Source: Tilletia caries (Eukaryota; Basidiomycota; Exobasidiomycetes; Tilletiales; Tilletiaceae). From it: DNA of 64,000 nucleotides. Below, one piece after another: positions 19,992-31,490 of the stretch. Each line of letters begins with the position of its first letter. Position 1 is the stretch's first letter. The stretch lies in assembly GCA_032718865.1 (NCBI GenBank), contig JALUTQ010000035.1:744001-808000 (forward strand), written 5' to 3'. The position numbers and the translations under genes were made by a program. Below the pieces are notes generated by a model. That model ran no database searches and was not told where the DNA came from. It saw only the letters and a program-made list of their open reading frames with translations.

Positions 19992-20540
19992 TCACACCTC
20001 ATACTCTATCACGTTGCCATGGACGGAGATGTCATTCATCATGATCGGGACGACGGCGACGGCGGGGAAGGCCCTGTACACCTTGATGTCGTTCATGAAG
20101 ATCATGGTCTCCTGCCACTCGGGGGACGAGAGTCCTGGTGCTCGTGGTGGGCACAAGGTGTACTCCGGGTTGTACATGCTCTGTGCGTAGGAGACGGCCT
20201 CGTCGCGTGCGTCCTCGTTGTGTGTGAGGAGGAGAAGAGTACCTCTGATCGCATCCCGCGTCCTTTGGGAGGGTTCCGTGCCTCCCTTCTTCAGTTCTTC
20301 TCGCAGCTTCAGTAGGCATCCGGAAAGCCGCAGGTCCAGCAGGACAAGGGGGCGGTCCAGTTGTTGTCCTGTCGGTATTCGATCTGGGCGCTTAAGTTGC
20401 AATCTTTCATTGGACACTTTGCTGACTTGTGCATCTCGTCCTGCTGGACGGCGCAACACATTGGGCGGTGGGTCTCCGACATCCTTGGGTTCGAGTTGCT
20501 TCAGGATCTTGAAGCAGCTTAAGGCTCCGAGCGCGCCCTG
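19992..20540 (-). CDS. Hypothetical protein, exon-like ORF
   Basis: On the minus strand a frame of about 180 codons follows a 3' splice-like site (gatcatcgatcacag) near 20,541 and ends at a stop at 19992. It has a mixed, soluble-protein composition ('FKILKQLEPKDVGDPPP', 'REELKKGGTEPSQRTRD', 'EAVSYAQSMYNPEYTL'), unlike a random ORF. I do not recognise the family. It may be the last exon of a gene or a captured exon; the upstream exons could not be assigned. It does not overlap any of the repeats described. Confidence 0.4.
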   Translation of the reverse strand, partial: QGALGALSCFKILKQLEPKDVGDPPPNVLRRPAGRDAQVSKVSNERLQLKRPDRIPTGQQLDRPLVLLDLRLSGCLLKLREELKKGGTEPSQRTRDAIRGTLLLLTHNEDARDEAVSYAQSMYNPEYTLCPPRAPGLSSPEWQETMIFMNDIKVYRAFPAVAVVPIMMNDISVHGNVIEYEV

Positions 20541-20984
20541 TGATCGATGATCATTAGATTTACTCGCGGCCCTCGAGGCCCAACAGCGCGGTCAAACTCC
20601 AACACCCACGCACCGACCGCCAACACGTATCTGCCTCTTTTGCTCACTCATGATTGACGAAGACATCCATTCACAGCTCCAATGCCCCGCACCCATCTCG
20701 CCCTGATTACATTCCTTCACACATACAATGGCCCCTCTCTCGCACGCATCTGCGTCCCGCTCATCCTTTCAAGACTCGCAGAGGAGGATTGTTCCTCCCT
20801 CACCAAACCCTGGCATCCCAGCAAGCACACGTACAGATCGCTCCGGAAGAACGGGAGCACCAACCACCCCTGACGCCACTATGCACTGAGATGTGCTGCA
20901 CGTGATCTGCATCTGTCTGGGCGCGTCGGTACTGTGGCGACTGTTGGATCGTCGAGTCCCAGCGATGCGCGAGGACGAGGTCGA

Positions 20985-21854
20985 AGGGAAAAAAAGAACG
21001 GTGCTAGTCAGACTCTTAATTTAGTGATGATAATGAAATGAGAAAAAGTAACAAAAAGAAAAAGGAAGGAAAAATAAAAAAAAAATAGAAAAATAGAAAA
21101 AGCCAAAAAAAAAACGGCAATTAACAACGGAAAATGCCTACAGAACAAAAAAGTTTTAAAAAAAAAACACTGACCTTAGAGTCCCAGCGAGGGTGGAGGC
21201 AGGGCTCGGCACGAGTACCCCCTCGCACTGAAGGGGAAGGGCCGTGCTGCCAGAACTCTAGCCTATGCCTGAAGATACGTATAGGGACGCGGTCTTTGAC
21301 AAAAGTCAGGAGGCAATGAAACTACGGATGAGGGCTAAGCGACTACAGATGAAAGCGAAGAGACTACAGATGAGGGCGAGAAGACTAAGGATACGGTCGA
21401 GGACAAAGGTTTGAAGGTGATTGGGAAGAGTGAGAGCAGGAAAGCGGGTGGTGGATTGCAGTGGTACCCGGGGCCCGGAGGTGCGAATGGGACGCCGCTT
21501 GGAGGGAGTGGACTGAGGGACAGAGGGTGGGAAGATGGGCAAGGTGGTCAGTGGCGGGGGTAGGAGATGCTGGGAGACTGCACTCACCTATTTCTTCTGA
21601 CGGCTACGGAGGTCCTGCTGCCTCTTCAGCTCTTTGGCCTCCTCCTCCTCCTTCTTGCGGCGGCGCCAGATCTGCGTGTAGCAGGTGTGGCACACTTTTG
21701 GTCCCCCCGGCCCACACCGCCTGAAAACCCCGTTGGATCTGACCTTGTCGCACCGCGGGCAGTGGAACGGTTGTTGCTGGCGGGGAACCGACGCAGCTGG
21801 AGGTGGGTGGGGGGCGGACGACGGGCCGGCAGCTGGAGGTGGTCGGGCCTTGAT
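20985..21854 (-). repeat. Inverted duplication, arm 2
   Basis: This is the reverse complement of 14201-15065 with only a few differences. Here it continues without break into the complete zinc-finger ORF, so this arm is the parent-like copy. It includes the leader motif (about 21,195-21,270), an A-rich tract (about 21,060-21,170 on the plus strand) and, on the minus strand, an aataaa signal near 21,020. Confidence 0.75.
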
Positions 21855-21995
21855 GTATGCGCTGTACCATTCGCGCCCGCTCGCAGCGTCCCGGCGGTCC
21901 AGCTCAGCGAACTGGGCCAGCCGGGCGGCCCGCTCTTGGTGGATCTGCTGGATGGCCGCGTGGGCCCGCCGTACACGTGCTTGAGCAGCGTCCAT
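21588..21995 (-). CDS. Small coiled-coil plus GATA-like zinc-finger protein
   Basis: The ORF of 135 residues starts with an ATG at 21995. Residues 1-50 are charged and helical ('QIHQERAARLAQFAELDRRD'), a probable short coiled coil. A proline/alanine linker ('PPPAAGPSSAPHPPP') follows. Residues about 80-112 form CX2C-X19-CX2C ('CPRCDK...GPGGPKVCHTC') with 'Y.QIWRRRKK' after it, spaced like a GATA-type zinc finger although the loop lacks the usual tryptophan. The tail is Glu/Lys/Gln-rich. Partial or broken relatives lie at 14201, 16930 and 23289. Leader motifs like those in the solo LTR at 36579 lie after this ORF and before paralogue B, so it may be the only ORF of a non-autonomous LTR element rather than a host regulator. 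Zinc and nucleic-acid binding are inferred. Confidence 0.55.
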   Translation of the reverse strand: MDAAQARVRRAHAAIQQIHQERAARLAQFAELDRRDAASGREWYSAYIKARPPPAAGPSSAPHPPPAASVPRQQQPFHCPRCDKVRSNGVFRRCGPGGPKVCHTCYTQIWRRRKKEEEEAKELKRQQDLRSRQKK

Positions 21996-22196
21996 GATGC
22001 TGAAATATGAAACGTGATGCGTGATGCGGTGTGACGAGTAATTATAGCAAGATGCGAAGTGTTTGAAACGAGATCAAAATTTTCTGTGTGAGAAAAAGCC
22101 TCCGAAGTCCGAGAGCTGGGAGTATATGAAAACTAAAAATCGAAATTCCACTCACTCACTTGACTCACACTGCACACACTCTCACACGCAAGGCCA

Positions 22197-22424
22197 ATGC
22201 CCTCTTCCAGCAAGAACAAGTGTGGCATTTTGAATCCAGAATTGCATTCTCAAACGTGCAAATCTGTTTGTTTCCCTTCCCTCACCAAACTCCTGCAGCT
22301 CACACTTCCTTCGGATCCCACATCACAGACACAGGAACATGCCAATACGGTGAGCGGACGGCTCTGCTGCCTGTGCGCAGCACCTTGGAGCGTTGCCTCA
22401 TCCGCGTGCCTGTCCTGCAAGTAG
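22197..22424 (+). CDS. Hypothetical small CX2C-X10-CX2C protein
   Basis: A 75-codon ORF starts with an ATG at 22197 and ends 'CCLCAAPWSVASSACLSCK', which has two CX2C pairs ten residues apart, a possible zinc ribbon. Further cysteines and a histidine lie upstream. It is short and overlaps another plus-strand ORF, so it could be chance or one exon of a longer gene. Confidence 0.25.
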   Translation: MPSSSKNKCGILNPELHSQTCKSVCFPSLTKLLQLTLPSDPTSQTQEHANTVSGRLCCLCAAPWSVASSACLSCK

Positions 22425-23288
22425 CCCCGCGTCAACCAGAAAAGTTTTTTAGCAACCTGCGCGGCGCCAATACAGTCTGTCTGGCAGTGTATAACATCAA
22501 AACAAGTTTACCTGTCGGAGGATGGACCGTGAGCATTGCAGACGCACCTCCGGACGTCAAGGCCTTAGATATTTTGCAGACAAAATCTATACACGCATCG
22601 TGACCACCAAAACTTATGAGCATGCCAACCTACGTCTCGACACAACTTGTGCGACTCCATGTTGACCGCCTCGGTCAAAAGACCTTGCTCAAGCTCGGTC
22701 ATTTTGCGCCTGCCTAGGTAGAAGAAATAGAATGGGTAACAAAAACATAGTGTCATTAGCATTGTTTGACGTCTAAAAACAAATTAACGCTCGAATCGAT
22801 TTACCCCTCTGAGCCTTTGCGTTACCGCTCATGGATCGCTCAGTTTCAAGTTTCACTGGCTTCTTCTCCTCCGCTGTGTCTTTCAACGCCCCCGCAGCGT
22901 AGTTTGCTTGTCACCTGTGTCAGCGTTGGCGTCTGATTTTTCCTGGGATCCTTTCCATCTCAATCCGAGTCCCAGTACGTAGCGTTCTTCTTCGCGATCT
23001 GAGTTCGCATTATCCGTGTCAGAGTCTCCCACCCGAGCGGGGTTCTTGGCTGAACCCTACGGCCCGAATCCTTGGACCTACGGCGCAGTAAGAGCTCTGC
23101 CGCGTCTTCTGGGTCGCCCGTGCCGGAGAACAAGTGGGCAGGATTCCCGCACGCTCCAGCTGACGGGCACCAGAGCATCGTGATCTGGACAAATTTTGTG
23201 CAAGTATTCTGAGAATTAAACCCAAGGATATGATGGGCGACCAGTCACTTGGGGCGTCGAGCGTAATGCGTTCATTGACCTGGCATAC

Positions 23289-23927
23289 TTATTGACAACA
23301 CCATGCAGAGCACTTTTCTTTTTGTCTCCCTCCCACCCTTCGGCTCCCTGCATGAGTCCTTCGCCAGTGGCATTCAGCCAAGCCTTGTCTTCCGCAATTT
23401 GGGCTGTGATTACTCGAATCTTCAAAGAATTCACGAGAGAGAAAGGAAATTGAGCTCCGCCGAGAGCAAGACGTCAGGGCCGCCCAGCGTATTGGTTCAT
23501 CTATGTCCGGGAAGTCCATCGCGGCCCGCTGGCGCGCCTGGCGGACGCGCAAATCGGCCCTGTAGCACGATTTGTATGCCTCGTCCCCCCCGTGCCCCAA
23601 TTGTCTGAGCGTGGCCATTGACCTCATGCTGTGGCACAGAGTGCACAAGAACTGCCGCTGTTGGGGACCTGGCGTGCCTGGGGTTGTCCCTGCTGCTGAA
23701 GGGGGCGTGCTTGAGTTTTTTGCTGCTGCTGGGGGTGGGGATGGCGCAGCTGCGCGTCGGACGGCGTCTTGGGCTGTAGCCAGCCGGTCTCAGGCAGCCT
23801 CCCACCGCGGGGCGCTATCCAGCTCCAGTGGGTCGGGCTCAAGGCGCTGGGCGTCCCTGTCGTCTTGCTCTCGGCCGAGCTGATCGACGGCCGCCTGCGC
23901 CTCCCGTTCTTGTCCGTTCATTTTCAT
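23289..23927 (-). pseudogene. GATA-like zinc-finger paralogue, nonsense-broken
   Basis: From an ATG at 23927 the frame gives 'NGQEREAQAAVDQLGREQ', comparable to the coiled coil of paralogues B and 21588-21995. It then meets a TGA near 23,790 and continues in the same frame through an Ala/Pro linker to 'FLCTLCHSM...GHGGDEAYKSCY'. The third zinc cysteine is replaced by tyrosine (YKSC where the parent has CHTC). Both changes, a probable CGA to TGA and TGC to TAC, are single C:G to T:A transitions. The tail is unrelated to the other copies. Confidence 0.5.
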
Positions 23928-24456
23928 TATGTAGGTTTGAGTAAATACTATCACGTTGAACGTTGAATATGAGAATGAGAAGAGATGCGAATTCATCGAA
24001 AAGGTCGGCCCTGGCCTCCTGTCTCCGCTCGCGCAAAACATCACACAAGGCTTTCTGCTCACCCACTCGAACTGCGTACCGCTGACCGAAAGACAGCGCG
24101 CCGATCTGTACGGCGTACGCCCGTCTCGTCCATCGTAAAAATACCCGTAGCAAACAGACCCTGGTGCTTTTCGCTGAGTTGATTAATCTCTTTAGAATAA
24201 GGGTAAGAAGACTAGAGGCGGGGGCGGGGAGGGAAGAGAGAGAGAATTAAAGTATCAGTCAAAACGTGAGCGCAGGTTCCTGGCCTAACAGGTAAATGTA
24301 CTGGTTATACCTGAATACCCAATACCAACCAGATAAAGAATCCCTGAGCCGCAAAATCAGTGTCACCGCGTCACCACAACGCAACATCGACCACGAACAA
24401 GGCACAAGACAAACACCACGAAGAAAACCAAAACGAGATTATCAAAACAACTCCTA

Positions 24457-25130
24457 AAGGGGTATTCAGTTTTTATTTTGAGCACGTCCAAAGTTCGCTT
24501 TTTTGCCCTATAAACTGAGTCCCCCACAACCTCTGGGAGTCAACTTCGTGCTGGGGCTATGGCTGGATCACAGACAGGTTGTCTATGATATATAGGATGC
24601 TAATATAGCGCATCGCCTACAAAGAGGTCACTTCCGACACGATAACTACCCAATTACATCACCAAACGTTGAGCTTGAAGCTGAAGTAGGTACCTTGGCA
24701 CAGCATGATCCCTCCAGTGGATTTTCAGTACTGTTCGTTAAGTAGGCTTTGGTGTCATGGTGCGAGTAGTGAAAAAATGACTGGTAGAATCACCGAAACC
24801 ATCCGGAAAAAAGGTCATCGACCTCTTCCACGAAAGATGTCGCGAAAGCGAATGAGTCAACCATACTCATCCTACTGACAGGTCGGGTAGAGTAACCGAG
24901 AAAGAAGAGAATGCAACTTTATTGAACGGGAACGGTTGAGATCTCACTGAACTGTGCCGGTTGGGGCAAATTTCGTGGGTGGTCGCGAGGTGCGAACTTT
25001 GGAACGATGGTCGAACCTACCAGACGATCTCGGCTGATCATGAACTCTGGATGTGTCTATTAATAGATTCGAAAGTTCACGCCGAAAATCCCTCGAAATC
25101 CGTCCAACTCTGAGAAACTGAATACCCCTT
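24457..25130. mobile_element. MITE with GGGGTATTCAGTTT inverted ends
   Basis: The left end AAGGGGTATTCAGTTT is repeated inverted on the right as AAACTGAATACCCCTT, 0.67 kb away. The interior has no ORF of note. The flanks (ccta and aacc) do not show a clean duplication, so TA (Tc1/mariner) and TWA (PIF/Harbinger) families are both possible. Confidence 0.6.
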
Positions 25131-26259
25131 AACCTTTTTTTTTTGGTGATGGAAACAGTATCTGCTGAATTCCTTCCGATAAAGCCATCTAACTGTTGTT
25201 GTTGTGACCGTTGCAGTCCGCACCATTCACTCTGAACATGTCATGATTCGACAGTACTCGTCCGGAATTGCTCCGTCGAGAAGAGTCTTCACATCGAAGC
25301 TGCCGATGTACTTGCCCCGGTTCTCCATATTGCACATGGATTTTTCCGGGGTCATGGTACGCACGACCGGATTCATATGCCAAGGCTTACTGAGACTACG
25401 TAGCAGATAATCAGGTCAGGTCACGTGTGCCGGTGCGCTTGTATGTGCGGTTATCGCGACTCACAGGTGGTCAACACACGCTGTGGGGGTGCCAAAATAC
25501 TCACATTATGTCTTCAAGGGTTGGAACGGGTGATTCCAATTGTCCTGGTCCAGGAGCAAGTTTTTCGTCACGCCCAACGTGTCAACTCTATTAAGAGAGG
25601 GGTCAGCGCCAATGTTTTGGAGGTGGCGCTTGTTTGGAGGAGACATGCTACGGTAAAAGCGTGAGGGCTGGGGATGCGAGACTGGAGACTTGCGTGAGGC
25701 TGTGAGGTGCGTGCCCTAAGCTTCAAGTTATATCCTTGCCGTGATCAAAAGTGAGCACCCGATGAAGCGGCGCAACTTTTGATTGATACTGTCTACTCTG
25801 ACGGGAGACTGTTAAAGATGAGTGTCAGAGTGTTAGCTTATCTATGTGGAATTAGAAGAAAAAAGAATAAGGAGAAATACATGGACTGGGTTATTCAAAG
25901 GTGTGAATCATGCCGTGGCGATGGAGTTCTGGCACATGGTGTGCCCATTAGTCTGGGTTGACTTGCGTTCAGAACGCGCAGACACGCAAACAAGTTGCAT
26001 TCCGTTGTCTCCTGTTCTTGCTCGCTCAGATTTTAGTATAAAATTGAGCAAAAACGACAAAAATTTGCATACGCAGCACGTAACAGAAACGTGATTGAAA
26101 CGCTTCTTCAGCGGAAAAAGCTGCTCATACGCAACGAACAGATTGAAGACGCTCCGTTGACGCGCTCAAGATTTACCTTATTCCGGACTGACTTTATTAA
26201 CTCGAGCAAACCGCTAAGCCCGTCCAGTCCAGCATCCCTCAAGTTTTTTCATCGACCTA
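25131..26259. other. Stretch without recognisable gene
   Basis: A few ORFs of 60-85 codons are present with no family resemblance. The part from about 26,040 may belong to the transposase relic that follows, but I recognise no N-terminal DNA-binding domain in it. Confidence 0.35.
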
Positions 26260-26299
26260 CTTGACTAAGCTTAGCAGAATACTGGTGTATGTAAACGTT

Positions 26300-26663
26300 G
26301 GGATCGATCCTGCGAATAAATGCTTCTGTGATTCCCTGGCCCAGCGGCCAGCATCCGTAATCGTCATGGACAACGTTCCCTTCCACCGGTCTTCGAAAAC
26401 CAAACAGCACGTTGCGCGCTTTGGCGAGTCAACCATGGTCTCAGAGCACCCTTTCCCAGGCCGGCGAATTGATTCCTCCTCTGCCCCCCTTTACTGCTGC
26501 GCGCGCATGGGTCACCAGTGACTGACCAGACTTCAGAATCGAACACGTTGCTCCGTGGTCCTCATGGCTCCATCCGATCGAGGAAGCCTTCAGCAAGATC
26601 AAGACAACGATCCCACCGGCCTGGCTTTTGAGCCAGAGTGTTCCCCAGACTTTTTGAGGCCAT
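26300..26663 (+). pseudogene. Tc1/mariner (IS630-like) transposase relic
   Basis: Two pieces of a DDE-type transposase are seen in different frames. 'ASVIVMDNVPFHRSSKTKQ' contains the second Asp in the usual 'xxVxDNxxxHxS' setting, and 'WLHPIEEAFSKIK' is the third catalytic site in the 'L.PIE.AFS.IK' form common in fungal Tc1/mariner elements. A frameshift lies between them near 26,500, and the first Asp and the N-terminal helix-turn-helix are not recognised. It is decayed and inactive. Confidence 0.6.
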
Positions 26664-26719
26664 GAGTTTATAGAAATTAAAATATGAACGGGAAATGAAA
26701 TGTAGCAAAAAAACATGCA

Positions 26720-28290
26720 TGCCTTGATGACTGATGTTGCTTAATGCTTGGTCTGGATATCTTACATTCGGATTCTCAAAAGGTGTACTCAATGCTGTGA
26801 CCACAGGCCACAGTCGATAAATTGTTGTGGACTGACGCTTACCGCGCCTCGCTCTCAGGGACCAGGGTAGCTTCGCTACCCTTCGAGCTCTCCGCCGTGG
26901 GTACTGGGTTGTCACACATGACGTATATGATGAGCGGATGAGCCCATGAGCAGATGTGCTTTGAGCAGATCAGTATCTCATTCACTTGATAGAATAGCGC
27001 TCAGTGTGTGAGTGCATTCGTTCTTGCAAAAAATTTCTGAAAAGTCAGAAAATAAGCAATGCTGCCCGCGATGATGCATGCAGCAACAGCATTCACTATT
27101 CAGCATGAAAGCATATGACCATGGGTCCATATCGTAAGGCCAAGTCCGGTAGAACGTAGGAGATTAAAATAGAAGCAATGAAGCTGATCAGGACCCCGGA
27201 GGCCCGGATTACCAATTACCAGCAGTAAGAATAAAATCGGAATAGAAAAGAACGTAGGAATATCAGTACTCAGACAGTCAGACCTCAGTACTCCTACTCA
27301 GTAATCAGTAATCAGTACTCAGTACTCAGTACTCAGTACTCAGCACTCGGTACTCAGTAGTCAGTAGTCAGTAGCATTCTGGGGCACCATCATCTGGTAG
27401 TGTAGGCGTGTATCTCAAGCAACTTACGACTGGCACGAGTCACGACTTGTAAGTGTAGGCAGGTCAGGATTGAAGATTAGTGAACGCTGGAGTAAGTTGG
27501 GCAGTTCACAGTTGGTAGCTGCGTTCGTCAAAGAGTTGAAGAGCTTTCAACTTTCTCGGAGGGTTTTGAGTTTTGAGTTTTGACTGTGGCTATGAACTTC
27601 CTCGGAGGGTTTTGACTTTTGACTTTGGCTATCGAAGGCGTGGGAAAAGTGGAGGTGGAAGAGAGACAGAAACGGGTGACGAGCGGCGGAAGGACGGCAC
27701 GTGAACAGCAAATTGCTATCTTCATAAAGAAAACTGGGAGAAATCGAGAGCATCGATGGATGCTTATAACACGGACACCCAGGCGAAGTTTGAGAAGATT
27801 TCAAGGAGTTTTGTAAGATTTTATTCGAGGGATGTTGCAACATTCGTCTCGGCCGTAAAATCTAAGGGGCAGATATAACCCCATACTAAAGTCTGGGGAA
27901 TTGGAGAGAAAATCATGGGCCGAAAAAATTTCAAAGTCGTAGATTTACCAAGCTGCACACACTGCTCTGATGTATGGGGGCGGCCAAGGGCTCTGTAGTC
28001 CCAGGGGGGTCAGGAACTCAGGATTGTTACCGAGGCCCTAGGCAGTTTTTCTGAGCTTGGGTTTCGGGTCTGTGGTTTTACTGGGTCGGGCAGAGGGATG
28101 TGGGGTGAGAGAAGATGTGGAAGGGTAAGAAGGTCTTGTAGAGGTAGGTAGAGAAGGTAGAGCAAAGGATGTGGAATTCAAGCTTGGGTCGTCAGACTGG
28201 ACGATATCAGGAGCAGGATCGTGATCTAGAAGAGAAGATCTGATTCACTGGGTAGCTGAGGGAAAGCAAGTACAACGATGGGGGAAAGGG
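26720..28290. other. Stretch without recognisable gene; short tandem repeat
   Basis: A degenerate tandem repeat of 'agtactc/agtaatc' occupies about 27,280-27,372. The rest has no supported feature. Confidence 0.4.
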
Positions 28291-28298
28291 GGACGGTA

Positions 28299-29670
28299 TT
28301 ATACCCGAAGTACACGTCTGGAGCCCGTTGGAGGGGAGAAGACGATGGAGAGTGTTGAGGAACCGGGACTTTGGAACAGGGACGGGCGGGGGCGAGGAGG
28401 CAAAGAGAGGATTGGAGAACGAGAGGCGATAATTGCATGGGGAGACACTGCAGGAGTGGTGAGACGAGTGGGAAGGCGCAAACCGATCGGAGCCCGAAGC
28501 GGAGCAGGGTGGGGGGTGCAATCGAATGGGTGAAGGGGGCAAGGTGATGGTAGTGGCCCGGAGCGAATGGGTGTGCCTGTCTTGACGAAAGCAGACCGGC
28601 GGAAGCGGAGATGGGTAGTGCGAGCCTTCCAGTGATCTTGGTCATTGGTGGTCTTCGTGTTGTTCCTTGCACCCAAGTCATTCGGGTCTGAACCTGATGA
28701 TGCTTGCGGTGTGATCAGTGATGGCCGGATTGAGTTGTGTGAGAGTTGTGGGCCGGGCTGGTCGTTGGGAGAGTGTCTTCGTCGCGGTCTTGATCGCACC
28801 CAGACTGGACCTTGACCTTCGTCCCCGCCCTCTGGCAAACACAGGAGATCTTCATTCTTGAGTCCGAGTGAGTGGGTTTTCTTCATCCTGCGGGGAAGGA
28901 GGGAGGCTGAGAGAAGCGCGAAAGAGCAAGGCGAGTGCAGAAAGGCCCGGTGCGCGTGACTTGGACGAACCGGGAAGAGGACGTGATGCTGGGGAAATGG
29001 GGTGTCTGACGAAAGCTGCTTTTGCTTGCAGGGTCGAGTAGTCGAGTGGCTCGTTAATGGAAGGTGATGGACTTGGTGGGGGAGGAACTGGACGTCGTCT
29101 GGGTGAGCGAGCGGAGGATGTCCTCGACACTTTGGTTCTGGGGTGCTGCGTGAATGTGGGGAAATGGGGTTCTTGGCGAACATGGTGCGGAGTCACCAGG
29201 ACTTCTTCTTGTTCGGGAGCGAGGATGTCGACGATCGGGTCTTCATGGTAGCGGTAGTCTGGTTCTTTGTGGGAGGTGCCTTCTTGGGAGGGGGAGGAGT
29301 GAGAGGAGTGGGAGGAGTGTCCGGATTGGCTTGTCGGGCTGGGAATCTGGGATGTCGACCCAGAAGGCCGCTTGGTTCTCGGGTCGTGCCGACGCAAGCG
29401 GAGGCTCGTCCAGACTGGGTGATGGGGTAGGCGAGCGCGAGAGAGCAAGAGTGACGATGAGAGTAGGTGCTCGTATGCTGTTAGTCGACATCTTCGCCGC
29501 TTCCGGGGAGAGGGACTGTGTCTTCGTGGACAGTACTGAGAGTGGGTGACCGCATCTGGAAGGCAAGAGGAAGATGGGCGAGGACGAGGGTCATGTTGAG
29601 AAGATGTGGGAGGGGAGCAGCGTAAGATTCCGGAGATAAGATGGGTTTGGTCCAGATGGTGCAGGGTTCA
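28299..29670 (-). CDS. Hypothetical proline/serine-rich protein
   Basis: A minus-strand frame open from about 29,670 reads an Arg-rich patch ('RRHSPSPRKRRRC', possibly a nuclear localisation signal), a Ser/His-rich run, 'DYRYHEDPIVDILAPEQEE' and a Pro/Ser-rich region. A GT-AG intron of 79 bases (28888-28966) joins it to a second frame beginning 'MKKTHSLGLKNEDLLCLPE' that runs to a stop at 28299. The intron has a good acceptor (ccttccccgcag). No domain is recognised; the product would be largely disordered. No in-frame ATG was found at the start, so a 5' exon is missing from this model. The last 300 bases may be off-frame. Confidence 0.35.
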
Positions 29671-29717
29671 GAATAAGTGAGGCATGCCGTGTGAGTGAGG
29701 CCCATCGGGTGTGTCAT

Positions 29718-31490
29718 TTATCCGTGGAGCGTAGGGAGCCGTTCTTTATCTTGATCCTTCGACGGGCTCGGGTGATCCCGTGTCATCAATAAAATTCCGC
29801 GTGGCTTTCCTCCGAGTCTCGGTCGAGTGGTTACATGCACTACTATACAGCTCAAAGCCACCAAGGGGCGCTTTTCTTTTTTTTGCTACTTGGAAGGTTT
29901 GTATGATGTATTGGGGCAAGGAGCCAGAGAATGATTACAGACACGTGCCAGACAATGGGGAAGGGCGGAGAAGCCCGAATACAGGTGCAGGGGATATGGA
30001 CATGGAAGCAGAAGAGTGCGGGCAGGATGGTTTCGTTTCTAGGCACGCACATATTTCCTCGAATCTCGGTGATTGACTCCTACCGCTGTGCGGCGCCTTC
30101 CAACAGCCATCTCCTCACACCACCACATCCAATTTCCAATGCTACATAAGAGATACTGACACTGTTGCTGTCTGCCTAATGTGCCTGTCTGCTGACTCTT
30201 CCTCTTTCTGTCCTTTCTTTCTCATAGATTGAGTGGATGCTGACCTTGACCTTCCTCACTTTTCCTCGCAGCTATTTTTCGCTATTCCTCTCAATCCCTC
30301 TGATACCACTCTCCTTCTCTTCTGATTATCCATCCCTTCTGTCTCTCCTTCTTTTTCTGCAGTCTTATTCTGTCGAGGTTGCGCTGGCCCGCTACATCGT
30401 GTGTGAGATGCGTATGTCGTATGTCCTGGCACTCTTTTCATGCCCTACCGAATCTCTGACCTTCTTTCTTCCTTCTGTCTCTCCCCACGTTGCACAGTTC
30501 CACGGCCGTCTCAACTACCCAGTTCTCCTTCGGGCTTCGGCATACGACGGGGGTGTTGTTTCATGATTCATCTACTTTCTGCTCCCCGCGTACACTGAAG
30601 TCTGAAGGAGGACTGCGGAAGTCGAGATGAGCGCACTGGCTGGCGGCTACTTTCTTCGGCTGCGCTGCCCTTCATGCCACGACTATCACTATCTGTAGGA
30701 CAGGAAACGAGGAAGGACAACCAGCTAGCCAGAAGCCGGGTCAAGGGTTAGAGTAAAGTCTCGAGTTGAATTTCTATGATACAGAAAATCAGAAAATGAA
30801 TGTGATACATGACTAGAAATATCGACTATGCTGGACTCTGGAGTGTGAAGAATGACTATTGAGAAACTCAAGGCAGAGTGGCTTTGTACAAGTTGTCCGT
30901 ATGTTTCTGACACCAGTCCACAGACTGTCTCGAGTTCCAAACCCAAACCACCAGACCGAAATCCCCATTCCCCAAGGGTCCCAGAGACTCAAACAGAGGT
31001 CCCCAACACTCCCAACGTCCGGCTACGGCTGCTCTCCGCCGCCCTGCCTGCTATTCCCCTGCTGCTGTTGCTTGGAATCATTGCACATTCGCTCGTTCAT
31101 CAATCCATACTCGCCATAAGCATCATCCTTCGGAACGAAGGAGGAGGCGAGACCGGAAGATGGTGCCTGATCAATTCAGCAGCAGAGCAGAAGAACACAC
31201 AGCGGAAGAGAGTATCGTCGTCAGAGTCAGGTACAAGATGCGAGAGGTGGAAAGTAGGAGAACGATAGAACTCACAGGATCGTCCAGGCATGGTGCTGGG
31301 AGAGTGAGTATGAGACCGCGCGAAGGCGCAGACGATGCCGAGACCCCTGACGAGACTCGCCGACAGGAAAGTTGCCAAGAGCACCAATTGCCCGAGGAAG
31401 AGAAGAAGAAGCGGGACGAGCGGGTTCTGTAGGACCTGCTGCTGCTGTAGGACCTGCTGCTACTGTAGGACTGCTGCTGCGCTAGCTGTA
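29718..31490. other. Stretch without confidently recognised gene
   Basis: Several splice-like signals (tttctttctcatag, cctcgcag, ctttttctgcag, cacgttgcacag) lie between 30,220 and 30,500 on the plus strand and end in an ORF with a stop at 30566, so a small multi-exon gene is possible there. A 138-codon plus-strand ORF at 30852-31268 has one hydrophobic segment. Neither resembles a known family and I do not call them. Confidence 0.3.

Noticed and set aside
27280..27372. CRISPR-like array
   Set aside because: The repeats are 5-10 bases, degenerate and without spacers; it is a simple tandem repeat in a eukaryotic genome.
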